NCBI RefSeq assembly: GCF_000383875.1
Contig: NZ_KB912879.1
Span: 124,001-188,000 of the forward strand
From: Caldibacillus debilis DSM 16016
GTDB taxonomy: Bacteria; Bacillota; Bacilli; Bacillales; Caldibacillaceae
Length of the DNA stretch: 64,000 nt
Direction of reading: 5' to 3'
The stretch's first letter is position 1, and every line of letters starts with the position of its first letter. A program made the position numbers and the translations under genes. Under the pieces are notes generated by a model. The model saw only the letters and a list, made by a program, of their open reading frames with translations, was not told the origin of the DNA and did no database searches. Below are positions 44,759 through 53,566 of this stretch, one piece after another.

Positions 44759-45997
44759 ATGAAAGATGCGTTAAAGGCTTACCGGTTTCCCATCATCCTG
44801 CTCTCATCCATCATCCTCGGGAGCGCCATCGGGCTGATTTTCGGGGAAAAAGCCGCTGTGCTTAAACCTTTGGGCGACCTGTTTTTAAACCTTTTATTCA
44901 CCATCGTGGTCCCGCTCGTGTTTTTTTCCATCGCTTCGGCCATCGCCAATATCGAAAGCATGAAAAGGCTGGGGAACATCCTCGGTTCGATGATGGTCGT
45001 GTTCGTGGCGACCGGCATTATCTCTTCCATTCTTATGCTCATCGCCGTCATCCTGATTCCCCCCGCCCAAGGCGTCCACATCACCCTCACGGAGCCGGAA
45101 AACGCGGAAAAGCTTTCGCTGGCGGATCAGCTGGTGAAAACCTTTACCGTTTCCGATTTCGTCAATATTTTTTCCCGGGAAAATATGTTGGCGCTGATCG
45201 TCTTTTCCGTGTTGGTCGGCCTTGCCGCCGGATTGTCGGGGGAGAAGGGGAAAGCCTTTGCGAAATTTCTCGACAGCGGAAGCGAAGTGTTTGTGCGATT
45301 GACCCAAATCATCATGTATTACGCCCCCGTCGGTTTGGGCGCCTACTTTTCCTCGTTGATCGGGACTTTCGGGGCCCAATTGCTTGGGGATTACGCCCGG
45401 GCCTTTCTCATCTACTTCCCCGTTTCCATTTTCTATTTTCTCGTCGGCTTCACCCTATATGCCTTTTTGGCCGGCGGCAAAAAGGGAGTTGTTACCTTCT
45501 GGAAACATATTTTATCCCCCGCCGCCACGGCTTTGGCGACGGGAAGCAGCATCGGCACGCTGCCGATCAATTTGGAAGCGGCCCGGAAGATCGGGGTGCC
45601 GAAGGACATCCGGGAAACGGTGTTGCCCATCGGCGCCACCATTCATATGGACGGTTCCTGCCTTTCCGCCATATTGAAGATCGCGTTTGTCTTCGGCATC
45701 TTTAACATGGATTTTTCCGGCTGGGATACCTTTTTGACCGCCATCGGCGTCGCCGTCCTTTCCGGCGTGGTCATGTCGGGCATCCCCGGCGGCGGTTTTA
45801 TGGGTGAAATGTTGATCGTGTCCCTGTACGGGTTTCCGCCGGCCGCCCTCCCCATCATTTCCGCCATCGGCGTCGTCGTGGACGCCCCGGCGACCATGAT
45901 CAATTCCACCGGGGACACGGTGGCCGGGATGCTCGTCACCCGCCATCTGGAAGGAAAAGACTGGATGGAAAAGGCCGAAGAAGCCGAACTTGTCTGA
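44759..45997 (+). CDS. Dicarboxylate/amino acid:cation symporter (DAACS family)
   Basis: Na+- or H+-coupled importer of 412 aa with eight helices and two re-entrant hairpins. HP1 is in TGSSIGTLPINLEAARKIGVP; HP2 is SGIPGGGFMGEML, and the Na+-site helix 7 motif is the NxD variant around MDGSCLSAI. Substrates in the family are glutamate, aspartate, C4-dicarboxylates or cystine; the sequence does not settle which. ATG at 44759 with AAAGGAGA 8 nt upstream. It precedes a succinate-semialdehyde-type dehydrogenase, but a strong terminator separates them. Divergent from dgkB; it marks the start of the accessory segment. Confidence 0.87.
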   Translation: MKDALKAYRFPIILLSSIILGSAIGLIFGEKAAVLKPLGDLFLNLLFTIVVPLVFFSIASAIANIESMKRLGNILGSMMVVFVATGIISSILMLIAVILIPPAQGVHITLTEPENAEKLSLADQLVKTFTVSDFVNIFSRENMLALIVFSVLVGLAAGLSGEKGKAFAKFLDSGSEVFVRLTQIIMYYAPVGLGAYFSSLIGTFGAQLLGDYARAFLIYFPVSIFYFLVGFTLYAFLAGGKKGVVTFWKHILSPAATALATGSSIGTLPINLEAARKIGVPKDIRETVLPIGATIHMDGSCLSAILKIAFVFGIFNMDFSGWDTFLTAIGVAVLSGVVMSGIPGGGFMGEMLIVSLYGFPPAALPIISAIGVVVDAPATMINSTGDTVAGMLVTRHLEGKDWMEKAEEAELV

Positions 45998-46029
45998 CAA
46001 AAAACGAACAAAGATTCATGCCCCTTTGC

Positions 46030-46077
46030 CGAAGGGCGCTCCGGGCACCGAGTCCGGTGCGCCCTTCGTATTTTTTT
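46030..46077 (+). terminator. Strong terminator after the symporter
   Basis: Long stem cgaagggcgc/gcgcccttcg with an inner ccgg/ccgg helix, followed by seven T residues. Confidence 0.88.
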
Positions 46078-46139
46078 ATAGTAATATTTTCATAAAATTT
46101 TGTATAATGGAAGAAGAGAAACGAAAGGAGGTGCGGTGG

Positions 46140-47588
46140 TTGGCTTACCATACCGTGTTGTTAAACCGGATGTACGTGAACGGCAAATGGGTCAAGGCGA
46201 AAGGCAATCAAACCTTTCCCGTCACCAACCCGGCCACGGGAAAAACGATCGGCTCCGTCCCGGACGGAGGGAAAGAAGACGCACGGCTCGCTGTTGACGC
46301 CGCCCATGCCGCTTTCCCAGTCTGGTCCGGCAAAACTGCCGAGGAACGGAGCTATTATTTGAGGAAATGGCATGACGCGATTTTAGATAACAAAAATGAG
46401 ATCGCGGAGATTCTCGTTCTCGAACAGGGCAAACCGATGAAGGAAGCGCTGGGGGAAATTACATATGCGGCCAGCTTCCTGCTGTGGTATGCCGAAGAAG
46501 CGAAGCGCATATACGGGGAAACCATCCCCGCATCGGCGCCGGACAAACGGATTTTGGTTTTCAGGCAGCCGGTGGGCGTAACGGCGGCGATCACCCCTTG
46601 GAATTTCCCCGCCGCCATGATCACGAGAAAAGTGGCCCCCGCTCTGGCGGCCGGCTGCACCGTGGTCATCAAACCCGCCGAACAGACGCCATTGACGGCG
46701 TTAAAGCTCGCGGAAGCGGCGGAGATGGCCGGATTTCCCCGGGGTGTCATCAATGTGGTCACGGGAAACCCGGAAGAAATCGGTGCAGCCTGGCTCGAGG
46801 ATCCCCGGGTGAGAAAGATCACCTTCACCGGTTCCACCGAAGTCGGCAAATTGTTAATGAAGGGCGCGGCGGACACGGTCAAAAAAATTTCGCTGGAATT
46901 GGGGGGACATGCCCCGGTCATCGTTTTTGAAGACGCCGATTTGGATCTGGCCGTGCAAGGCACCATCCTGTCCAAATTCCGGAACGCGGGCCAAACTTGC
47001 ATATGCGCCAACCGGGTTTACGTCCAGGAATCCATTTTCGAACCGTTTGTTGAAAAACTGGCGGAAGAAACGAAAAAATTGGTCGTCGGCTACGGCCTCG
47101 AACCGGAAACCCAAATCGGGCCCCTGATCGATGAATCGGCTTACCTGAAGGTAAAAAGCCATATCGAAAACGCCGTGGCCATGGGGGCGAAGATCGTCTG
47201 CGGCGGGAACCGGGTGAACGATTTTGAAGGCGGTTACTTCCTGGAACCGACGGTATTAACCGATGTGAAAGACGACATGAAAATCATGAAGGAAGAAACC
47301 TTCGGACCCGTGGCTCCCGTTCTCACCTTCCGGGACATGGAGGAAGTGATCGAACGGGCGAACGATACGCCCTACGGGCTGGCCGCCTATGCGTTCACTT
47401 CGAATTTAAGGACGGCCTTCCTCGTTTCGGAACGGCTGGAATACGGCATCGTCGGAATCAACGATCCCCTTCCTTCCGTCGCCCAAGCCCCCTTCGGCGG
47501 ATTCAAGGAAAGCGGGCTGGGACGGGAAGGCGGCCATCACGGCATCGACGAATTTTTGGAAATCAAATATGTTTCGATGAAGTTGTAA
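46140..47588 (+). CDS. gabD: Aldehyde dehydrogenase, succinate-semialdehyde dehydrogenase (GabD) type
   Basis: NAD(P)-dependent aldehyde dehydrogenase of 482 aa. Motifs: ITPWNFPAAMITRKVAPALAAG, KPAEQTPLTA, ITFTGSTEVGKLL, catalytic Glu in LELGGHAPVIVFEDAD, nucleophile Cys in NAGQTCICANRVYV (the CxC pair is typical of GabD), EETFGPVAPV. The TTG at 46140 is used because AAAGGAGGTG lies 6-7 nt upstream. It oxidises succinate semialdehyde to succinate or, more broadly, omega-oxo acids. It could supply the last step for the lactonase-ADH pair 6-8 kb away, or serve GABA breakdown. TATAAT at 46103 is its likely -10. Confidence 0.9.
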   Translation: MAYHTVLLNRMYVNGKWVKAKGNQTFPVTNPATGKTIGSVPDGGKEDARLAVDAAHAAFPVWSGKTAEERSYYLRKWHDAILDNKNEIAEILVLEQGKPMKEALGEITYAASFLLWYAEEAKRIYGETIPASAPDKRILVFRQPVGVTAAITPWNFPAAMITRKVAPALAAGCTVVIKPAEQTPLTALKLAEAAEMAGFPRGVINVVTGNPEEIGAAWLEDPRVRKITFTGSTEVGKLLMKGAADTVKKISLELGGHAPVIVFEDADLDLAVQGTILSKFRNAGQTCICANRVYVQESIFEPFVEKLAEETKKLVVGYGLEPETQIGPLIDESAYLKVKSHIENAVAMGAKIVCGGNRVNDFEGGYFLEPTVLTDVKDDMKIMKEETFGPVAPVLTFRDMEEVIERANDTPYGLAAYAFTSNLRTAFLVSERLEYGIVGINDPLPSVAQAPFGGFKESGLGREGGHHGIDEFLEIKYVSMKL

Positions 47589-47720
47589 AATAGATTTTTC
47601 GTTCCCCGGTTTTTTCGGTGCTTCTTTTCGCTTCCGCATTTTTTCAATGCGAACCCTTCGATCCCGCGGCTTCGCCGGAATCCGCCGCTTCCGCTCCGGG
47701 ATGGACGGGCCCCAATGGGA

Positions 47721-47948
47721 AGGACAATAAGTCCGGAATGAACGGTCAAGCCAGATGAAACGGACGATAAATTTCGGCCCGGGATAAAGGGACCCGTCTA
47801 ACGGAACGGACGATAAAACTTGGCCTCGGATGAACGGGCCCGCCCATGGGACGGGCGATAAAACTCCCTTTAGGATGTACGCCCCGATGAGACGGCCGAA
47901 AAACTTCGGCCCAGGGCAAACGGTCCGCCCAATGAAACGGGCGATAAA
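47721..47948. repeat. Six-copy degenerate repeat array, period 39-46 bp
   Basis: The core ACGGnCGATAAA recurs at 47760, 47806, 47851, 47892 (ACGGCCGAAAAA) and 47937, with a weaker copy at 47721 (aggacaataa), each followed by a partly conserved ctTcGGCC...GGATgaACGGgCC tail. Spacings are 39, 46, 45, 41 and 45. The period is not constant modulo 3, so it is not a coding repeat. The gap 47589-48256 holds no gene besides this array. Confidence 0.7.
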
Positions 47949-48193
47949 ACCAGGAAATATATCGGATGCGCACCCGGGTTTTCACTTCTTCGCCGGCTGT
48001 CCCGGCTTGACGGGACGGCTTTTTTTCGTCTTTTTCCGAAAATCGCCCGGCGGAAAATCCGCAAGACAAGCCGTGCGCCATCCGCGGGACAAAACCCCCC
48101 ACAGTCCCCATGCCTTCCCTCCGCCTAAAAATCCCGTTCGGAAAAAACCAATCTTCAACACATTCTTGTAAATTGAACCGACAATATTTGTGA

Positions 48194-48207
48194 TGAAATC
48201 GCATTCA
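48194..48207 (+). promoter_or_regulatory. Possible CcpA cre site upstream of the PRD regulator
   Basis: TGAAATCGCATTCA matches TGWAANCGNTNWCA at 13 of 14 positions, 50 bp before the regulator's start. This would tie the PTS regulon to catabolite control. Confidence 0.6.
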
Positions 48208-48256
48208 TGATCGGGTTGAACCATTGTATGCTAAAGATAAGGGAGGTGGCTGCGGA

Positions 48257-50311
48257 TTGATCACATTGGATGACCGAAGTTTGCTGATCTTCAAAGAATT
48301 GCTCGTTTCCCCGCGCATCAAAGGGAAAGACTTGGAAAAAAAACTGAATCTCACAAGAAGGCAAATCAACTACAGCATCCAAAAAATCAACGACTGGCTT
48401 GCGGACAACAGCCTCCCGATCATCGAAAATCAACGGAATGTCGGATTTATCGTCGACCGTTCCATCATCGAAAGGGTACCGGAATTGCTCCAAATCAGAC
48501 CGGCGCTTGAATACATCCCGACGAAGAAGGAACGGATGAATCTCCTGTTGCTCATGATCCTGGCGCGCCGGGAGGAGCTTTCCCTGTTCCATCTGGCATC
48601 GGCATTAAAGGTGAGCAAAAATACGGTCTTACATGATTTGAACCTGATGGAAAAAAAGTTGAAAGAAAGACAGCTGGCATTAAAATACACGCGGCGCGAC
48701 GGTTACTTTATCGAAGGGAAAGAGATCGCGAAGCGCAAACTGATCGTCGACACCGTCAATAAAATTCTCCACATGCCGGAGGGATGGAAATGGATCAACG
48801 CGATCACCGGCATTACCGAAGAAGATCTCAACCGTCTGAAGCGGAAACTGGAGGTGGTTGAAAAACGGTTGAACAAGCGGTTTACGGACCAGCAGCTGAA
48901 CACGTTGGCCGTCATTTTCTTGATTCTTTTGCAACGGATGAAGGACGGAAAACACCCGGAACCTTTCGACATCAGCTATGTGGATATTTCGAACACAAAA
49001 GAATACCAGGCCGTGGAAGATTTGTTCGGCAACGATGAAAAACTGACCGAGCAAGACCGGCTCTATATCGCCTTGCATCTCCTTTCGTCGAGCGTCGTCT
49101 CCACGGAAATGGACCAAGTGAATTTTAAAGAAAAACTGTACGGCGCCATCGAACGGTTCGTCGCCAATTTCGAAAAAGTGGCCTGCGTGAATTTCCAAAG
49201 CAAGCACACCCTCTATCAAAAGCTTTACCAGCATTTAAAGCCGGCCTTTTACCGGGTGACCTATGAACTTTCGGTGGAAAACCCTTTGCTGGACTTGATC
49301 AAGCAGGAATACGGGGATATCCATCACTTGGTCAAACAGAGCATCGGCCCTTTGGAAAAGTTTTTCTCCGCGCCGATTCCGGAAGACGAACTCGCCTATT
49401 TGACTTTGCTGATCAAAAGTTCCCTGCAGCAGCAAGGCGATGATCTTTTGAAAAAGCCGAAAGCGATCGTCGTCTGCCCGAGCGGGATTTCCGTCTCAAA
49501 GCTCGTCTTCGAAGAATTAAAGCAAATGTTTCCCGACATCATCTTCCTCGACCATATTTCGGTGCGGGATTTTCCGGCCTTTGAACCGGATTACGATATC
49601 GTGTTTTCCACCGTGTTTTTAAATACAAAGAAAAAATTATTCCTGATTCCTCCCGTCTTCACGGACCAAGAAAAACAAAACCTGAAAATCGCCGTGGAGC
49701 AGGAACTGAAAAAGAAGAGCCCGGCGCTCATCAATTATGACCGGCTGATGAACATCATCGAAAAACATGCGTCGGTGAAAAACCCGGCTTCCCTGAAAGA
49801 AGAACTGAAATCCTTTTTCTACCACACCCAATTTCCGGATGAGAACTACGGGGAAGATTACAAGCCGAATCTGACCGATCTCGTTCCCGTCGAATTCATC
49901 CGGCTGCAGCAACCGGCAAGGGATTGGAAGGAAGCCATCCTTTTGGCCTCCCGGCCGCTTCTGCAAAATTCCATCATCGACATGAGCTACATCGATGCCA
50001 TGATCCGGGTCATCCAGGAGTACGGGACGTACATGATCGCGCCAAAGGTCGTCATCCCCCATGCCAAACCGGAGGACGGCGCCCACAAACTGTGCATGAG
50101 CGTGCTCACGCTGAAAAATGCGGTCCGTTTTCCGAAAAATATCTTCATTCAAGTGCTGATCGTCATTGCCGCCGTCGACCGGAAGTCCCATATCAAGGCA
50201 TTGACCCAGCTGTACGATTTACTGATGGATAAAAACAATGTGGAAACGATGATCGGAACGGACAACCCGATGGTGATCCACCGGCTTTTCCGGGAGTATT
50301 CCACCCATTGA
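48257..50311 (+). CDS. BglG/ManR-type PRD transcriptional activator with EIIB and EIIA modules
   Basis: Multidomain regulator of 684 aa: two N-terminal winged helix domains (about 1-75 and 90-150; KVSKNTVLHDLNLMEK), PRD1 and PRD2, a GatB-like EIIB domain with Cys in IVVCPSGISVSK, and a C-terminal EIIA domain with His in VVIPHAKPEDGAHK. PRD1 keeps only its second regulatory His (YIALHLL) and PRD2 only its first (LYQHLKPAFYR), so phosphorylation control is simplified. The TTG at 48257 lies 8 nt from GGAGGTG. It precedes the PTS operon on the same strand and should activate it when the PTS substrate is present. Its 3' end is copied 64 bp downstream. Confidence 0.9.
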   Translation: MITLDDRSLLIFKELLVSPRIKGKDLEKKLNLTRRQINYSIQKINDWLADNSLPIIENQRNVGFIVDRSIIERVPELLQIRPALEYIPTKKERMNLLLLMILARREELSLFHLASALKVSKNTVLHDLNLMEKKLKERQLALKYTRRDGYFIEGKEIAKRKLIVDTVNKILHMPEGWKWINAITGITEEDLNRLKRKLEVVEKRLNKRFTDQQLNTLAVIFLILLQRMKDGKHPEPFDISYVDISNTKEYQAVEDLFGNDEKLTEQDRLYIALHLLSSSVVSTEMDQVNFKEKLYGAIERFVANFEKVACVNFQSKHTLYQKLYQHLKPAFYRVTYELSVENPLLDLIKQEYGDIHHLVKQSIGPLEKFFSAPIPEDELAYLTLLIKSSLQQQGDDLLKKPKAIVVCPSGISVSKLVFEELKQMFPDIIFLDHISVRDFPAFEPDYDIVFSTVFLNTKKKLFLIPPVFTDQEKQNLKIAVEQELKKKSPALINYDRLMNIIEKHASVKNPASLKEELKSFFYHTQFPDENYGEDYKPNLTDLVPVEFIRLQQPARDWKEAILLASRPLLQNSIIDMSYIDAMIRVIQEYGTYMIAPKVVIPHAKPEDGAHKLCMSVLTLKNAVRFPKNIFIQVLIVIAAVDRKSHIKALTQLYDLLMDKNNVETMIGTDNPMVIHRLFREYSTH

Positions 50312-50359
50312 ATACCCATTTTCTTGCATCGGAAAGGTGAATGGCGGGGAAAGGATCCC

Positions 50360-50387
50360 GTATTCCGCCCATGGAATGCCCATATTC
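50360..50387 (+). repeat. Duplicate of the PRD regulator 3' end
   Basis: gtattccgcccatggaatgc and onward matches the gene end at 50296-50323 in 23-24 of 28 bases, offset 64 bp, with 36 bp between copies. Confidence 0.7.
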
Positions 50388-50539
50388 CCGGCGTCATCTT
50401 TCGGGCCTATTTCGGCTGCGGGATTTCCCGGACTTTGCACCGTCTCATGACATCGAGTTTTCCACCGTTATAACGAATGGCACTTGAAGGAGGTGATGGA
50501 TTTTTCCGCAAACGCCACCATTCGAGAGGAGGGAGCAGC

Positions 50540-51241
50540 ATGACGCAGCAAAAAAAATTGCTGATGGAAGAAGAACGAAAAGCGATTGTCCATTATGGGA
50601 AAAAACTGATCGAATCCGGCCTGACGACCGGAACGGGAGGCAATTTGAGCATTTACGACCCGGAAACCGGATATATGGCGATCAAACCGACCGGCATCGA
50701 TTATTTCGAAATTCAACCGGAAGATGTCGTCATCACCGACCTCAACGGCAACATCGTCGACGGCCGGCTGAAACCGTCCAGCGAGTATGAAATGCACGCC
50801 ATCGTTTACCGGAACCGCGACGATGCCAGGGCGATGATCCATACCCACGCCTTGTATTTGACAACGATCGCCTGCCTGCGCTGGGACTTGCCCGCCGTCG
50901 ATTACCTTGTCGCCCATGCCGGCGGAAAAAACGTGCGTTGTGCGGAATACGCCACTTACGGAACGAAGGAACTCGCCGAAAATGCATTGAAGGCGATGGA
51001 AGGGCGCAAAGCGGTCCTCCTGGCCAACCACGGCGTCAATGTGATCGGGGAAACCCTCGAACAGGCCTTTGCCGTGTTGGAACAGCTGGAGTTTTGTGCA
51101 AAGCTCTACTGGCAAGCCAAGGCCATCGGCGAACCGGTCATCTTGCCGGACGAAGAAATGGAGCACATGGTTTTCAGATTCAAAGATTACGGTCAAAAGA
51201 AGAAACCACAGCAAGGAAGGGAACAACATGGGATTATTTAA
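50540..51241 (+). CDS. Class II aldolase, L-fuculose/ribulose-phosphate type (AraD/FucA family)
   Basis: Zinc-dependent aldolase or epimerase of 233 aa. GTGGNLSIYD, IKPTGIDYFE, the Glu in SSEYEMHAIVY, zinc ligands HTHALYLT and the third His in LLANHGVNVIG are all present, so it is active as far as can be seen. The family cleaves L-fuculose-1-P or related ketose-1-phosphates to dihydroxyacetone phosphate and an aldehyde, or epimerises ribulose-5-P. ATG at 50540 with GGAGGGAG upstream. The gene overlaps the EIIA start by 14 bp. A second, different class II aldolase lies at the other end of the same operon. Confidence 0.87.
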   Translation: MTQQKKLLMEEERKAIVHYGKKLIESGLTTGTGGNLSIYDPETGYMAIKPTGIDYFEIQPEDVVITDLNGNIVDGRLKPSSEYEMHAIVYRNRDDARAMIHTHALYLTTIACLRWDLPAVDYLVAHAGGKNVRCAEYATYGTKELAENALKAMEGRKAVLLANHGVNVIGETLEQAFAVLEQLEFCAKLYWQAKAIGEPVILPDEEMEHMVFRFKDYGQKKKPQQGREQHGII

Positions 51242-51695
51242 CGAATTGTTCAGCGAGGATCTGGTCTTCCTCGATTTCCCATGCCGGGACAAATACGAAT
51301 TCTTTGAAAAAATTTCCCGTCTGCTTCTGGAAAAAGGCTATGTAAAATCCAGCTTTCAAAAGGCTCTCGTCGAAAGGGAAGAAAAATATCCGACCGGCTT
51401 GCGGACGACGCCGTTCCATGTGGCCATCCCGCATACCGATCCGGCAAACATCGTCCGTCCCTTCATCGCCGTGATCCGTCCGGAGCGCGCGGTCGAATTT
51501 AACGAAATGGGAATGAGCGACGAAAAAGTGGAAGCCAGATTTTTGTTCCTGTTGGGACTGAACCGCGGGGAAGGCCAAACGGAACTGCTGTCCCGGCTGA
51601 TCCATTTATTCAACAACCGGGAAGCCATGGAGCGGCTGATCAAGGAAAACGACAAAGGGAACGTCATCCGGCTGTTGAAGGAAAACATCAACTGA
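51228..51695 (+). CDS. PTS EIIA component, galactitol/fructose type
   Basis: Soluble phosphocarrier of 155 aa. Residues about 45-75 contain the phosphorylation site TPFHVAIPHTDPANI (His in the PH pair) and the C-terminal half RFLFLLGLNRGEGQTELLSRL, as in GatA/FruA-type EIIA domains. It accepts phosphate from HPr and passes it to the EIIB encoded next. ATG at 51228, inside the end of the aldolase gene (14-bp overlap, so translationally coupled), with AAGGAAGGGA upstream. Named EIIA here to avoid confusion with amidotransferase GatA. Confidence 0.9.
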   Translation: MGLFNELFSEDLVFLDFPCRDKYEFFEKISRLLLEKGYVKSSFQKALVEREEKYPTGLRTTPFHVAIPHTDPANIVRPFIAVIRPERAVEFNEMGMSDEKVEARFLFLLGLNRGEGQTELLSRLIHLFNNREAMERLIKENDKGNVIRLLKENIN

Positions 51696-51740
51696 TCCCA
51701 TCGGAACCCAAAAAACTTCAAAATATTGGAGGTTTTCATC

Positions 51741-52016
51741 ATGAAAAAGATTATCGTTGCCTGCGGATCCGGCGTGGCCACGTCACAAACGGTGGCTTCC
51801 AAAATCCAGAACCTGCTCCGGGAAAGAAACATCCAAGCCCAAGTGGAAGCCGTCGACATCAAATCGTTGGATACCCATATTAAAACATCCGCCGCCTATG
51901 TCGCCATCACGAAACCCGACAAAGAATACCCCATCCCGGTGGTCAACGGCATCGCCTTCCTGACGGGCGTCGGCATGGAAGCGGAACTGGAAAAGATCAT
52001 CCGCGCACTACAATAA
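51741..52016 (+). CDS. PTS EIIB component, galactitol type
   Basis: Small phosphotransfer protein of 91 aa; the phosphocysteine is Cys8 in KKIIVACGSGVATSQ, the GatB/SgcB signature. The rest is a flavodoxin-like fold (ENIQAQVEAVDIK region, VAITKPDKEYPIPVVNG). It receives phosphate from EIIA and donates it to the sugar during transport through EIIC. ATG at 51741 with TTGGAGG upstream. It lies between EIIA and EIIC with 45- and 24-bp gaps, so all three are one unit. Confidence 0.92.
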   Translation: MKKIIVACGSGVATSQTVASKIQNLLRERNIQAQVEAVDIKSLDTHIKTSAAYVAITKPDKEYPIPVVNGIAFLTGVGMEAELEKIIRALQ

Positions 52017-52040
52017 AATATTTGAAAGGAGAAATCATTC

Positions 52041-53405
52041 ATGGATGTGATCCGCTCGATCTTCCAATTCATCCTGGACATGGGCGCCTCCGTTTTCGTC
52101 CCGCTCATTTTGCTGGTCATGGGCCTCATCGTCCGCATGAAATTCAAAGACGCTTTCACGAGCGCATTGACCCTCGGCGTGGCGTTCGTGGGCATGAACA
52201 TCGTCGTCGGTTTCATGATGAACTCGATCGGCCCCGCGGCCCAACAATTTGTCAAAAACACCGGCATTCAATTGAATGTCATCGACGGCGGCTGGACTTC
52301 CATGGCGACCCTCGCCTGGGCCTGGCCGCTCGCGTTCCTCATGTTTCCGTTCCAAATCGGCGTAAACCTGCTCATGCTTTTAACGAAACAAACGGATACG
52401 TTGAATGTGGACCTCTGGAACGTATGGGGAAAAATTTTCACGGCCGTTCTTGTCATCGGGGTGACCGGAAGTCCGACTGCGGCCTTTGCGGTGGCAATCA
52501 TTCAAATGTTTATTGAATTGAAAATTGCCGACGTAAACCAAAAACAAATTGAAAGGCTGACGAACATTCCCGGGGTGACCACAACCCACAGCATGAACAT
52601 CATCGCCGTCATCCTCTATCCGATCAACCGGCTGATGGATTACATCCCCGGCTTGAACAAACGGATTGACGCCAACTGGCTGAAAGGGAAAATCGGCGTC
52701 TTCGCGGAAAACCACGTCATGGGCTTTATGATCGCCATTTTGCTTGGAATCTTTGCCAAATATTCGGTCCAGGAAACTTTAATTCTCGGCGTGCAAGGCG
52801 GAACGGCATTAACCTTGTTCCCGATGGTGGCGAAGCTGTTCATGCAAGCGTTGGCCCCGATTTCCGACGCCACGAGCGAATTCATGAAAAAGCACTCCCG
52901 CGGAAGAAATTTCTATATCGGGTTGGACTGGCCGATCCTTGCGGGCTGCAATGAAATCTGGGTCACCACGATCCTTTTGGTGCCGATCACCTTGGTGTTG
53001 GCCGTCATATTGCCGGGCAACAACATTTTGCCCTTTGCCGGCATCATCAACTTGTCCATTGCCGTGCCGGCGCTGCTTGTGACGGGAGGAAACCTGCTCC
53101 GGATGGTCATCCTGGGGACCTTGGCGACACCGATCTTCCTGTATGCGGCCACCGAGTTCGCCCCGACCATCACCCAATTGGCGCTCGACACGAAAGCCTT
53201 GGAAATTCCCTCCGGGCAAATGCTTTCCTGGAGCACGATCGAATATCCTGTATTCCGTTATATCTTCGCCCATGCGGCAAATATCATCAACGGCGAATTC
53301 ACCGGATTCATCGCGGCGATCATCTGGCTCGGCCTGTTCGCCTGGTATATCAAAGGCATGCGGGCACGGACAAAAGCCTTTGAAGAAGAAGAAAAAGCGG
53401 CATAA
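52041..53405 (+). CDS. PTS EIIC component, galactitol (GatC) family
   Basis: Membrane permease of 454 aa with nine to ten helices, typical of the EII-Gat family (VIRSIFQFILDMGASVFVPLILLVMG at the start, FPFQIGVNLLMLLTKQTDTLNVDLWN, ending ARTKAFEEEEKAA). It transports and, with EIIB, phosphorylates its substrate. Gat-family substrates include galactitol, arabitol-type pentitols and other polyols or ketoses, so the exact sugar cannot be read from it. ATG at 52041 with GAAAGGAGA upstream. A hairpin with a weak T tract follows, before the kinase gene, and may tune downstream expression. Confidence 0.9.
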   Translation: MDVIRSIFQFILDMGASVFVPLILLVMGLIVRMKFKDAFTSALTLGVAFVGMNIVVGFMMNSIGPAAQQFVKNTGIQLNVIDGGWTSMATLAWAWPLAFLMFPFQIGVNLLMLLTKQTDTLNVDLWNVWGKIFTAVLVIGVTGSPTAAFAVAIIQMFIELKIADVNQKQIERLTNIPGVTTTHSMNIIAVILYPINRLMDYIPGLNKRIDANWLKGKIGVFAENHVMGFMIAILLGIFAKYSVQETLILGVQGGTALTLFPMVAKLFMQALAPISDATSEFMKKHSRGRNFYIGLDWPILAGCNEIWVTTILLVPITLVLAVILPGNNILPFAGIINLSIAVPALLVTGGNLLRMVILGTLATPIFLYAATEFAPTITQLALDTKALEIPSGQMLSWSTIEYPVFRYIFAHAANIINGEFTGFIAAIIWLGLFAWYIKGMRARTKAFEEEEKAA

Positions 53406-53449
53406 TTCATCCCGGAAAGGATCATTGAATCATGCCGCACTCGGGAACG

Positions 53450-53484
53450 GGGCTCCTTTTCCCACGGGGATCGGGAGCCCTTTC
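53450..53484 (+). terminator. Weak terminator or attenuator between EIIC and the kinase
   Basis: 7-bp stem gggctcc/ggagccc with a 17-nt loop followed by TTTCT. Probably leaky. Confidence 0.5.
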
Positions 53485-53566
53485 TAAAAAAATATCATGA
53501 ACCTTGGAGAAATTCAATTACCAATTTCCAAATAATTCCGTTTCTACAGATAAGGTGTGGATAGTC

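Noticed and set aside
47721-47948. CRISPR-like spaced repeats
   Set aside because: Repeat length and period vary (39-46 bp) and copies are divergent; no cas genes. Listed as a degenerate array instead.
40813-50387. CRISPR-like geometry of the gene-end duplications (25-29-base copies, 35-36-base spacers)
   Set aside because: Each is only two copies, each of a different sequence that is the end of a gene; no array.
50496-50542. 15-codon leader ORF ending at the aldol­ase start
   Set aside because: Start is only 2 nt from the AAGGAGG site; spacing too short to accept.
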